Assembly (NCBI RefSeq): GCF_024331145.1
Contig: NZ_JANDJO010000001.1
Span: forward strand, 62,001 to 126,000
Length of the DNA stretch: 64,000 nucleotides
Reading direction: 5' to 3'
Source of the DNA: Shimia sp. CNT1-13L.2
GTDB taxonomy: Bacteria > Pseudomonadota > Alphaproteobacteria > Rhodobacterales > Rhodobacteraceae
Shown here one piece after another: positions 53,241 to 61,364 of the stretch. The notes beneath the pieces were generated by a model. The model made no database searches and was not told the origin of the DNA. It saw only the letters and a list, made by a program, of their open reading frames with translations. Every line of letters starts with the position of its first letter. Position 1 is the stretch's first letter. The position numbers and the translations under genes are program-made.

Positions 53241-54644
53241 ATGAAGAACACCAAGGCAATCAAGATTGCAACACTCGCACTCATGCTGGGCGCAGCCACC
53301 TCTGCCACCGCTCAGGAAGGCGAAATCCTTACCAAGCAATACGATGACGGCGGCGTCTACGAAGGCACCTTCAAGGGTGGCCTGCAACACGGCACCGGCA
53401 GCTACCGCCTCCCCAACGGCTATGAATACACCGGCGAATGGGTCGACGGCGAGATCAAGGGCAAGGGCCAGGCGCGCTTTCCCAACGGCTCGGTCTACGA
53501 GGGCGAATTCGCCAAGGGCAAACCCGAAGGTTTCGGCAAGATCACCTTCACCGACGGCGGCACCTACGAAGGGGAATGGGCCGACGGCAAGATCAACGGC
53601 ACCGGCGTCGCGCTTTACGCCAACGGCACCCGCTACGAGGGCCAGTTCCAGAACGCCTCGCATCACGGCAAGGGCGTGATGCTGTCGCCGGGCGGATATG
53701 TCTATGACGGCGACTGGATCAACGGCGTCAAGGAAGGCATGGCCAAGATCACCTATTCCGACGGTGCCACCTATGCCGGCCAGGTCGCGGGCGGTGCACG
53801 TTCGGGGCAAGGCACGCTGACTATGCCCGATGGCCTGATCTACGAAGGCAACTGGGTTTCGGGCCAGATCGAAGGCACCGGTAAGCTCATCCACTCCAAC
53901 GGTGACATCTACGAAGGCACCCTTGTCGCGGGCCAGCGTGTCGGCGAGGGTACGGTGGTCTATGCCAATGGCGACACATACACTGGCACTTTCGAAGGCG
54001 ACAAACGCCACGGCCAGGGCACCTTCACCGGAGCCGATGGCTATACCTACGTCGGCAGCTGGATCAACGGCCACATCGAAGGCGACGGCACCGTCACCTA
54101 CCCCGACGGCTCGGTCTACACCGGCCAGTTCCGCCAGGATCTTGCCGATGGCACCGGCCTCATCACCTATCCTGACGGATCGACCTATGAAGGCGAGTGG
54201 AAAGCCGGCGTGATCAACGGCCGCGGCAAGGCCACCTATACCAACGGTCTGGTCTACGAGGGTGAGTTCCTCAACGCCAAGAACCACGGCAAGGGCGTCA
54301 TGACCTATGCCGACGGCTACCGCTACGAAGGGGACTGGTTCGAAGGCCAGCGCCACGGCCTCGGCATCGCCACCTACACCGACGGCACCGTCTACGAAGG
54401 CCAGTTCGCAGACGGCCAGCGCGACGGGGTCGGCGAAATCCGCATGCCCGACGGCTTTACCTATTCCGGAGAATGGCAGGCAGGCGAAATCAGCGGCCAG
54501 GGCGTGGCCACCTATGCCAACGGCGACATCTACGAAGGCATGTTCAAGTCCGGCAAACGCCAGGGCGCAGGCACCCTGAAATATGCCACCGGCGAGGAAA
54601 AGACCGGCACCTGGGAAAACGGCGCCCTGAAAACCGACGGCTAA
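53241..54644 (+). CDS. Exported MORN-repeat protein (18 full repeats and a partial one)
   Basis: The 467-residue protein has a signal peptide (to about residue 25, ATAQ). The rest is an unbroken array of 23-residue MORN repeats (pattern ...G-x-Y-x-G-[EQ]-[FW]...G-x-G...). By reading I count 18 full units and a partial one. The Phe/Trp at the sixth position alternates strictly, except for one slip near repeats 9-10, which points to a two-unit ancestral block. MORN arrays are rods that bind lipids or scaffold proteins. The function of bacterial exported forms is poorly known. Followed by a strong terminator. Confidence 0.9.
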   Translation: MKNTKAIKIATLALMLGAATSATAQEGEILTKQYDDGGVYEGTFKGGLQHGTGSYRLPNGYEYTGEWVDGEIKGKGQARFPNGSVYEGEFAKGKPEGFGKITFTDGGTYEGEWADGKINGTGVALYANGTRYEGQFQNASHHGKGVMLSPGGYVYDGDWINGVKEGMAKITYSDGATYAGQVAGGARSGQGTLTMPDGLIYEGNWVSGQIEGTGKLIHSNGDIYEGTLVAGQRVGEGTVVYANGDTYTGTFEGDKRHGQGTFTGADGYTYVGSWINGHIEGDGTVTYPDGSVYTGQFRQDLADGTGLITYPDGSTYEGEWKAGVINGRGKATYTNGLVYEGEFLNAKNHGKGVMTYADGYRYEGDWFEGQRHGLGIATYTDGTVYEGQFADGQRDGVGEIRMPDGFTYSGEWQAGEISGQGVATYANGDIYEGMFKSGKRQGAGTLKYATGEEKTGTWENGALKTDG

Positions 54645-54692
54645 TCCCCTCCGGCCCCACGCCTCTTGGCAAGATCAGCCAGAAAAAATGAC

Positions 54693-54721
54693 ACACCCCG
54701 CAACCGCTTGCGGGGTGTTTT
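54693..54721 (+). terminator. Rho-independent terminator after the MORN gene
   Basis: ACACCCCGCAA/TTGCGGGGTGT with loop CCGC, followed by TTT. It starts 48 bp beyond the stop. Confidence 0.88.
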
Positions 54722-54923
54722 CATGTGGTGCGTTTTTGGGAAGACACTGGTTCTTCTTAATTTCAGTTTCCCTTGGTGGCATGAATTTCCAGCACTGAAG
54801 TATCCAATGAACTAAGGGAAAATTATTTGCGTGCGGTACGAAATGAAAAACCCGCTTAGTGCCTAATTCCGCGGACTATCTAAAGCGTAGCTTTGGACAA
54901 TATGACTCCCTCAAACGCCCCCC
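54722..54923. other. AT-rich spacer with no recognisable content
   Basis: About 200 bp are visibly more AT-rich than their surroundings and lack ORFs, repeats or hairpins that I can support. It may be a relic of an insertion or the promoter-free tail between convergent genes. Confidence 0.4.
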
Positions 54924-55595
54924 TCACCACTCGATCCTCTCCCCATCCCAGGCAAAGAACCCGCCGCTGTCTTCCGGCGTCAGCCCGTCCAGCACGCCAA
55001 GCAGATGTGCCGCGCTTTCGGAAGGCGCTAGTTTCTGACGGCCGGCATAGGCCTTGGTGAAATCGGTCGCCACCGTGCCGGGGTGCAGGGCGACACAGAT
55101 CGCCTCGCGGTGACTACGGGCCAGTTCGATAGCCGCGCCGTGCACGATCTGGTTCACCGCCGCCTTGGCCGCCCGATAGCTGTACCAGCCGCCCATCCGG
55201 TTGTCCCCGATCGAGCCGACCCGCGCCGACAGCACCGCCACGACACCCCGCCCGTCCCGCCGCAGCAGGCGCGGCACATGCCGCAGCACCAGCGCCGGAC
55301 CAATGGCATTCACCGCGAACTGCGCCGCCATTTCTTCGGCGGTCAGTTCCGCCAGCGATTTCTCGGGCCGCGGCGCAACAACCGTCAGCGCCCCGCTGGC
55401 CACAAGGATCATGTCGAACCCTGGTGACAGCCCCGCCATCCCCGCCTCGACCGAAGCCGGATCGGTCACATCGAACCCGTGCTCTGATCGCGACAGGCCC
55501 GTGACCGCCACACCGCTTTCTTGCAAGGCCCCCGCAAGGGCCCCGCCGATACCACCACTGTTTCCAATCACCAATGCGCGTCTCATGCGCTGCAT
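54924..55595 (-). CDS. Short-chain dehydrogenase/reductase
   Basis: The 223-residue Rossmann enzyme has GNSGGIGGAL as cofactor motif and YSYRAAKAAVNQIV as the active-site YxxxK, with Ser in VLSARVGSI. CsgA-like SDRs of this size are common in proteobacteria; the substrate is unknown. AGGGG precedes the ATG at 55595. Confidence 0.85.
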   Translation of the reverse strand: MQRMRRALVIGNSGGIGGALAGALQESGVAVTGLSRSEHGFDVTDPASVEAGMAGLSPGFDMILVASGALTVVAPRPEKSLAELTAEEMAAQFAVNAIGPALVLRHVPRLLRRDGRGVVAVLSARVGSIGDNRMGGWYSYRAAKAAVNQIVHGAAIELARSHREAICVALHPGTVATDFTKAYAGRQKLAPSESAAHLLGVLDGLTPEDSGGFFAWDGERIEW

Positions 55596-55628
55596 CTAGC
55601 CCCTGAAAGTGGCGCGGCAAGACGGCGT

Positions 55629-56285
55629 TTACCCGATCCGGATATCACCAAGATGCGCGGGCGGTTCGACCCCCTCCAGAACCCGAGGGTCAGCAACCGG
55701 CGCGCCAAGCTGCATCCGGATCGGCACCACACCGGCCCAGATCGGCAGCGCGTAATCCTCTTCGTCATCAGCCGGCGGCGCATCCCGCAGCTTGGCCGAG
55801 GCCTCGGTGATCGGCATCCGGAAGATCGCCGTCGCCTTGGTCTCCTGCGGTTGCAACGGGCGCAGCGCCTCCCAGCGACCGGGAAAGATGTGATCGAACA
55901 TGCGCTTCATATGCACTTCCTTGGCCGCTGCCTCCATCACCTGCTCGGCCTCGCCAAAGATCATCACCGAACGCTGGTTTACCGAATGATGCAGCGCCGA
56001 CCGCGCCAGCACATAGCCATCCAGGATCGACACGGTCATGCAGACCTGGTTGCCCTTCATCGCCCTTAGCGCCCGGCTGGCCGAGGACCCGTGCCAGTAG
56101 ACATGATCGCCCTCGCGCCACTGCAAGGTCGGCAGCACCGACGGGCTGCCATCCATCACGTACCCGATATGGGCCATCGGCATCGCATCGAGGATCTGGT
56201 GAATCACCTCGCGTTCGTAGGATCCCTTCTCGTGCAGCCGCCGCAGCCGCGTCCGCTCGGTCTTGTCCAGAGTGTCTTTTGCCAT
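55629..56285 (-). CDS. Pyridoxamine-5'-phosphate-oxidase-like flavin-binding protein
   Basis: The 218-residue protein has the split-barrel flavin fold: LPTLQWREGDHVYWHGSSAS, MTVSILDGYVLARSALHHSV and NQRSVMIFGEAEQV. It should bind FMN or a related flavin (the F420/heme subgroups are alternatives). AGGAGG precedes the ATG; the frame upstream to 56432 is not needed. It is transcribed in the same direction as the SDR gene. Confidence 0.82.
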   Translation of the reverse strand: MAKDTLDKTERTRLRRLHEKGSYEREVIHQILDAMPMAHIGYVMDGSPSVLPTLQWREGDHVYWHGSSASRALRAMKGNQVCMTVSILDGYVLARSALHHSVNQRSVMIFGEAEQVMEAAAKEVHMKRMFDHIFPGRWEALRPLQPQETKATAIFRMPITEASAKLRDAPPADDEEDYALPIWAGVVPIRMQLGAPVADPRVLEGVEPPAHLGDIRIG

Positions 56286-56461
56286 GGTCCGGCCTCCTTG
56301 ATCGTCTTGAGGGCTGAAGTAAGCCAGCTTTGGGCCTGCAAAAATGTCCACTATCGCACTTTCTTTGCATACCAATTCAACAAAAGCCCCACCCCGCCCC
56401 GCACAGAAAAACCCGCGAATGAGGCTTTTCATTTCCCACGCGGCATGTATAAATCGCCGCC

Positions 56462-56548
56462 ATGATGATCACGGCACATATCGCAGCACCCGCACAGCGC
56501 ACCCGCGCTGCGATTCTGGCCGACCTTCTTCTCCTAGCCCGCCTCTGA
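56462..56548 (+). CDS. leuL: Leucine-rich leader peptide of leuA (leuL)
   Basis: This 28-codon ORF ends in LADLLLLARL, with six Leu among the last ten codons. It starts with ATG ATG and sits 90 bp before leuA. The run CTT-CTT-CTC-CTA uses codons (CTA, CTT) rare in this GC-rich genome, so ribosomes would stall when charged tRNA-Leu is low. The stop codon lies inside the first arm of a perfect hairpin. It is too short to be found by usual gene prediction. Ribosome binding site weak. Confidence 0.75.
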   Translation: MMITAHIAAPAQRTRAAILADLLLLARL

Positions 56549-56608
56549 GCGTGCCGGTGCTGGCGCGACCGCTCAGAGGATAACTGCTTCGCGCCCGAAC
56601 CCCACCGG
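56542..56608 (+). promoter_or_regulatory. Alternative hairpins of the leuA attenuator
   Basis: Stem 1: CCTCTGAGCG (56542-56551) with CGCTCAGAGG (56570-56579), a perfect 10 bp that begins within the leader's last codons. Stem 2: CCGGTG (56554-56559) and GGCGCG (56562-56567) pair with CACCGG (56603-56608) and CGCGCC (56590-56595). Stem 2 uses the loop of stem 1. No U-tract is seen, so the leuA start may be controlled at translation. Confidence 0.6.
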
Positions 56609-56637
56609 ACCCCCAGGAGAAAAAAGAGAGACTTCCA

Positions 56638-58212
56638 ATGACCGATACTGCCAAACAAGACCGCGTCTTGATCTTTGACACGACCCTGCGCGACGGCGAA
56701 CAGTCGCCCGGCGCCACCATGACCCACGACGAGAAACTCGAAATTGCCGAGATGCTCGACGAGATGGGCGTCGACATCATCGAGGCCGGCTTCCCGATTG
56801 CCTCGGAAGGCGACTTCAAGGCCGTCAGCGAAATTGCCAAACGCTCCAAGAACAGCCGCATCTGCGGCCTCGCCCGCGCCAATTTTGCCGACATTGATCG
56901 CTGCTGGGAAGCGGTGAAACACGCCGGTCAGAACCGCATCCACACCTTCATCGGCACCTCGCCGCTGCACCGCGCCATTCCCGACCTCACCATGGACGAG
57001 ATGGCCGACAAGATCCACGAAACCGTCAGCCACGCCCGCAACCTCTGCGAAAACGTGCAATGGTCGCCGATGGATGCCACGCGGACCGAGTGGGATTACC
57101 TCTGCCGCGTGATCGAGATCGCCATCAAGGCCGGTGCCACCACCATCAACATCCCCGACACCGTGGGCTATACCGCCCCCGTCGAAAGCGCCGACCTGAT
57201 CAAGCGCCTGATCGAAACCGTGCCGGGTGCCGACGATGTGATCTTTGCCACCCACTGCCACAACGATCTCGGCATGGCCACGGCCAACGCGCTGGCCGCC
57301 GTCGCCGGTGGTGCCCGCCAGATCGAATGCACCATCAACGGCCTTGGCGAACGCGCCGGCAACACCGCCCTCGAAGAGGTGGTGATGGCGCTGAAAACCC
57401 GCAACGACATCATGCCCTGGCACACCGGCATCGACACGACCAAGATCATGGCCATCTCGCGCCGTGTCTCGACCGTGTCGGGCTTCCTCGTGCAACCCAA
57501 CAAGGCCATCGTCGGCAAGAACGCCTTCGCCCATGAAAGCGGCATCCACCAGGACGGCATGCTCAAGAACCGCGAGAACTTCGAGATCATGCGCCCCGAA
57601 GACGTGGGCCTCTCGGGCACCTCGCTGCCGCTCGGCAAACACTCGGGCCGCGCCGCGCTGCGCGACAAGCTCGAACACCTCGGCTTCGAGATCGGCGACA
57701 ACCAGCTGAAAGACGTCTTCGTGCGCTTCAAGGATCTCGCCGACCGCAAGAAAGAAGTGTTCGACGACGACCTCATCGCCCTGATGCGCATCGGCGAGGA
57801 TGATGCCAACGACGCCCTCAAGCTGGTCTCGATGAAAGTGACCTGCGGCACCGGCGGTCAGGCGGAATCCACCGTCGAGATGGAAATCGACGGCAAGGAT
57901 CTGCAAGCCACCAGCTTTGGCGACGGCCCCGTGGACGCCACCTTCAAGGCCATCCGCGAGCTGCACCCCAACACCGCGCGCCTGCAACTCTACCAGGTGC
58001 ACGCCGTGACCGAAGGCACCGACGCCCAGGCCACCGTCTCGGTGCGCCTCGAGGAAGACGGGGTCATCACCACCGGCCAGTCCGCCAACACCGACACCGT
58101 GGTCGCCTCGGCCAAGGCCTACATCCACGCTCTGAACCGCCTGATCGTGCGCCGTGGCAAACTGGGTGAAGGCGTCGACGAACGCGAAATCTCCTATCGC
58201 GACGTGACCTGA
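56638..58212 (+). CDS. leuA: 2-isopropylmalate synthase
   Basis: It makes 2-isopropylmalate from 2-ketoisovalerate and acetyl-CoA, the first committed step of leucine synthesis. Motifs: TTLRDGEQSPGATM at the start, HCHNDLGMATANAL, and HESGIHQDG before the C-terminal regulatory LeuA dimer domain (about 380-524), which mediates leucine inhibition. Length 524 is standard. AGGAG precedes the ATG, after the leader peptide and its hairpins. A terminator follows at once, so it is monocistronic. Confidence 0.97.
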   Translation: MTDTAKQDRVLIFDTTLRDGEQSPGATMTHDEKLEIAEMLDEMGVDIIEAGFPIASEGDFKAVSEIAKRSKNSRICGLARANFADIDRCWEAVKHAGQNRIHTFIGTSPLHRAIPDLTMDEMADKIHETVSHARNLCENVQWSPMDATRTEWDYLCRVIEIAIKAGATTINIPDTVGYTAPVESADLIKRLIETVPGADDVIFATHCHNDLGMATANALAAVAGGARQIECTINGLGERAGNTALEEVVMALKTRNDIMPWHTGIDTTKIMAISRRVSTVSGFLVQPNKAIVGKNAFAHESGIHQDGMLKNRENFEIMRPEDVGLSGTSLPLGKHSGRAALRDKLEHLGFEIGDNQLKDVFVRFKDLADRKKEVFDDDLIALMRIGEDDANDALKLVSMKVTCGTGGQAESTVEMEIDGKDLQATSFGDGPVDATFKAIRELHPNTARLQLYQVHAVTEGTDAQATVSVRLEEDGVITTGQSANTDTVVASAKAYIHALNRLIVRRGKLGEGVDEREISYRDVT

Positions 58213-58235
58213 AACCGGGCCCGAACATGAGATCC

Positions 58236-58262
58236 AAAGGCCGTCCCCCGCGGGCGGCCTTT
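58236..58262 (+). terminator. Rho-independent terminator after leuA
   Basis: AAAGGCCG/CGGCCTTT with an 11-nt loop, 24 bp beyond the stop. The T-tract is short. Confidence 0.65.
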
Positions 58263-58283
58263 GCACATCAGATCAGACAACAC

Positions 58284-58333
58284 ATTGCCCGGCGGTACCG
58301 CCGGGCTGCGCCTGCCTGCCCCCCGGCAGGCGC
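58284..58333 (+). repeat. Dispersed hairpin repeat, family B, copy 3, with a second hairpin
   Basis: GCCCGGCGGTACCGCCGGGC (58287-58306) is a perfect 20-bp palindrome. Directly after it, GCGCCTGCC (58308-58316) pairs with GGCAGGCGC (58325-58333). The block lies between leuA and the asparaginase gene. Confidence 0.65.
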
Positions 58334-58426
58334 ATTCGCGCCTCCCCAGGCAGCCGCCGCCCTCCCCGCTTCCGGGCAAACCCCTTCTCCCTTCACAAGC
58401 CTCGGCAAAGAGCTAGGATACATCCC

Positions 58427-59377
58427 ATGAAAACCCTCCTCATCCACACCGGCGGCACCATTGGCATGGTGGCCACCGATGACGGTTTCGCCCCCGCCGA
58501 AGGGGTGGTCGAGGGCTTTCTTGACAGCCACCTCGCGACGCAGACAAACGCCCCGCAGATCGACATCCGCCGCCTCGCCCCGCTGATCGACAGCGCCAAT
58601 GCCACCCCGCAAGACTGGGATCGCATCGCCACCACCATCGCCGAGACCGACGCAGACTACGACGCCTTCATCGTCACCCACGGCACCGACACGCTGGCCT
58701 ATACCGCCGCAGCCCTCTGCTTCGCCCTCGAAGGCCTGTCCAAGCCGGTCATCGTCACCGGCTCCATGCTGCCGCTCTCGGTTCCGGGCAACGACGGCAC
58801 CCGCAACCTCGCCGATGCCATCGCGGCCACCGCCACCGCCGCGCCCGGCGTCTGGGTGCAATTCGCGGGCCGCCTCCTGCACGGCGCACGGGTGCGCAAA
58901 TCCCACTCGCGCGCCTTTGATGCCTTTGCCGCCGACCCTTCCGACATCGCCCCGCGCCAGCCCGGCACCGCCCTGACCCTGCACCGCACCGGCGCCCACA
59001 AGGTCGCCTTCCTCTCGGTCGCCCCAGGCGTGCCCACCGACCTCTTCGAATATGCCGCGCAAACCTGCGACGGTCTCGTGTTGCGCTGCTTCGGCTCTGG
59101 CACCGTGCCGGGCACCGAGGGTCTGGCCCGCGCCCTGACCACGGCGGCAAACCGCGCCATCCCCGTGGTCGCCGTAAGCCAATGCCCCGAGGGCGGCATG
59201 GCGCTTGGCACCTATGCCGCCGCCGCCATCCTGCGCCACCACGGTGTGATCGACGGCGGCGACATGACCGTCGAAGCGGCCTATGCCAAGCTCACCTATG
59301 CCCTCGCCCACAGCCCCGATCCGGCCACCCGTCGGGCGCGTCTAGACACCTCGCTCTGTGGCGAGTTCACCCCCTAG
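58427..59377 (+). CDS. Asparaginase
   Basis: It hydrolyses asparagine to aspartate and ammonia. The two catalytic Thr motifs are HTGGTIGM (residue about 9-12) and VTHGTDTLAYTA (near 88). The length, 316 residues, fits the cytoplasmic AnsA-type enzyme, and there is no signal peptide. Its stop shares CTAG with the stop of the convergent hydrolase. Confidence 0.9.
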   Translation: MKTLLIHTGGTIGMVATDDGFAPAEGVVEGFLDSHLATQTNAPQIDIRRLAPLIDSANATPQDWDRIATTIAETDADYDAFIVTHGTDTLAYTAAALCFALEGLSKPVIVTGSMLPLSVPGNDGTRNLADAIAATATAAPGVWVQFAGRLLHGARVRKSHSRAFDAFAADPSDIAPRQPGTALTLHRTGAHKVAFLSVAPGVPTDLFEYAAQTCDGLVLRCFGSGTVPGTEGLARALTTAANRAIPVVAVSQCPEGGMALGTYAAAAILRHHGVIDGGDMTVEAAYAKLTYALAHSPDPATRRARLDTSLCGEFTP

Positions 59378-60219
59378 TTCGCCTTCAGGAACCCAAGCAG
59401 GCTGGCCGCCACCTGTTCCGGCTGGTCCTCCATCGCGAAATGCCCGCAGTCCGCGATCACCTCAAGATCACTGCCGGGGATCGCCGCGTTCAGCCGATGC
59501 GCCCAGTCCACAACCTGCCACGCATCATCCGCGCCCCAGATCAGCTTGACCGGACGCTGCCCCAACTCGTGCATCCGCTCGGCAATCTCCATCGTGTGTT
59601 TGGGGTCGTAGTGGCGCACCTGATGCTGGAACAGGCTGCCCTGCCCGATCGGCCCGCTGATGAAATCAAGATAGGTTTCAAGCGGCCCCGCCCGCAGCGC
59701 CGCCTTGTTCTGCACCGTGCTCAACAACCACTCTTCGAAATGCGCGCGGTGATCGGCATCCGGTGCCTTGACCAGCGCCTCAAGCCCCGCCTGCATTTGT
59801 TCACGCGTGCGCCGCGACGGATAGCTGTCATAGCTGACCACGTCGATCATGCTCAGCGTCCGCACCTTCTCGGGCGAAAAGATCGCGAACCGCTGCGCCA
59901 CCGCACCGCCGATGTCATGCGCGATCACATGCGCATCCGTCAGCCCCCAATGATCAAACAGCGCCTCCAGCACCGGCACCTGACCGGAGATCGACGTATC
60001 TACCGCCGGATCGCAAGGCCGCTCGGACAGCCCGTAACCCAAGAGGTCATAGACATGCACACGATAGCCCCCCGCCACCAGAACCGGCAGCACATTCCGC
60101 CAGATCAGCGAGGACGACGGCGTGCCATGTAAAAGAACAACCGGCTCGCCCGCACCATGCACGCCATGCGCGATGCGAAAGCCATTGATGAGGATGTGGT
60201 CGGTGACGATATGATCCAT
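59374..60219 (-). CDS. Alpha/beta hydrolase with Asp nucleophile (haloalkane dehalogenase/epoxide hydrolase type)
   Basis: The 281-residue protein has the HGTPSSSLIWRNV oxyanion motif, VIAHDIGGAVAQRF with Asp as nucleophile in place of Ser, and a C-terminal His in ADCGHFAMEDQP. An Asp nucleophile points to haloalkane dehalogenases or epoxide hydrolases, not esterases. The exact substrate cannot be assigned. The start at 60219 has AGGAG upstream. Divergent from a LysR regulator that may control it. Confidence 0.85.
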   Translation of the reverse strand: MDHIVTDHILINGFRIAHGVHGAGEPVVLLHGTPSSSLIWRNVLPVLVAGGYRVHVYDLLGYGLSERPCDPAVDTSISGQVPVLEALFDHWGLTDAHVIAHDIGGAVAQRFAIFSPEKVRTLSMIDVVSYDSYPSRRTREQMQAGLEALVKAPDADHRAHFEEWLLSTVQNKAALRAGPLETYLDFISGPIGQGSLFQHQVRHYDPKHTMEIAERMHELGQRPVKLIWGADDAWQVVDWAHRLNAAIPGSDLEVIADCGHFAMEDQPEQVAASLLGFLKAN

Positions 60220-60271
60220 GGGAAGGCTCCTGTTTCCTGATGCCCCCGTTCTGCCGTCCGGCCCCCCCATG

Positions 60272-60284
60272 AATCAAATTGATT
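60272..60284. promoter_or_regulatory. Palindrome between the alpha/beta hydrolase and LysR genes
   Basis: AATCAAATTGATT is a perfect 6-bp-arm palindrome centred on A, 48 bp before the LysR ATG. It is a candidate LysR operator. Confidence 0.4.
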
Positions 60285-60332
60285 GATTTCATCACCTGAT
60301 CTAAATTGGTCATGCAAATGCCGGAGCACACC

Positions 60333-61211
60333 ATGACCCTCAGAATGGACATCGACGCCCTTCAGGCCCTCTGTGCCATCGAAGACCAGGGCGGCATCAC
60401 CCGCGCCGCCGACCACCTCGCGCTGTCGCAATCCGCGGTGTCGCACAAGATCAAGCGCCTCGAGGACAAGCTGGGCCGCACCCTGCTCACCCGCCGCCCC
60501 GGCGCCCCGACCTTCTCCGAAGACGGCCGCGCCCTCCTGACCTATGCCCGCCGGATTCTGGCCCTGCATGACGAGGCCGTGCTGCACCTCACCAACAGCC
60601 CGCTCACCGGCCACCTGCGCCTTGGCATGACCGAAGACACCACCAGCGGCGGCCTGTCCCGCATCCTCGCCCGCTTTGCCCGCCTGCACCCCGACGTCAG
60701 CGTGCGCACCCACGTCAGCCAGAGCCTGTCACTCATGGCCGATCTCGAACAGGGCGAGATCGACCTCGCCATCATGCAGATCTTCGCCCATGAAACCCGC
60801 CCCGGCGACATCGTGCTGTTCCACGATCACCTGCACTGGGTCGCCTCGCCCGACCTGCCCCTGCCCGATGATCGCCCGCTGCCCTTCCTCGCCTTTGATG
60901 ACAACTGTTTCTACAAACACTGGGCCATGACACTCGGACAGGCGGGGGGGCGCGATTTTCGCACCGTCCTGCAATGCGCCAGCAACGCCGGCATTGTTTC
61001 GGCGGTCGAAGCGGGCCTTGGCATCGCCCTCCTGAACGCCCGCCACATCACGCCGCGTATGACCATCATCGACCCGCAGATCGGCGCCCCGCCCCCCGAC
61101 ATCGCCTATGTCGTGCGCATCGCCCGCAAATCCCGCTCCGCCCCCGCCCGCGCCCTGGCCGAAGAAATCCAGACCGAAGCCCGGGGCCAGAACGTGCTTC
61201 AGGCGGTCTGA
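60333..61211 (+). CDS. LysR-family transcriptional regulator
   Basis: The 292-residue protein has the winged helix GGITRAADHLALSQSAVSHKIKRL (residues about 18-41) and a LysR ligand-binding domain of normal length. GGAG lies seven bases before the ATG at 60333 (MTLRMDIDAL); earlier in-frame starts are less good. Divergent from the hydrolase gene and 153 bp upstream of the tryptophanase gene in the same direction, so either neighbour may be its target. Confidence 0.88.
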   Translation: MTLRMDIDALQALCAIEDQGGITRAADHLALSQSAVSHKIKRLEDKLGRTLLTRRPGAPTFSEDGRALLTYARRILALHDEAVLHLTNSPLTGHLRLGMTEDTTSGGLSRILARFARLHPDVSVRTHVSQSLSLMADLEQGEIDLAIMQIFAHETRPGDIVLFHDHLHWVASPDLPLPDDRPLPFLAFDDNCFYKHWAMTLGQAGGRDFRTVLQCASNAGIVSAVEAGLGIALLNARHITPRMTIIDPQIGAPPPDIAYVVRIARKSRSAPARALAEEIQTEARGQNVLQAV

Positions 61212-61364
61212 GCCATCTTGACCACTCCGCAAATCTGCCCGATAACAACCCCCGCAACGAATGGGCGCTGAGCGCGGTCCTCCTATGGGCAACCGCGGCG
61301 CTATGGCCCCATCACGTAAACGTTGCCGTGAATCCATCCGGGGCCATCCACACGGAGCCCTGAG

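Noticed and set aside
61212-61363. Trp-rich frame ending 1 bp before tnaA, like a TnaC leader
   Set aside because: The frame has three Trp codons (NEWALSAVLLWATAALWP) but no ATG, GTG or TTG start after the LysR stop. A true leader cannot be supported.
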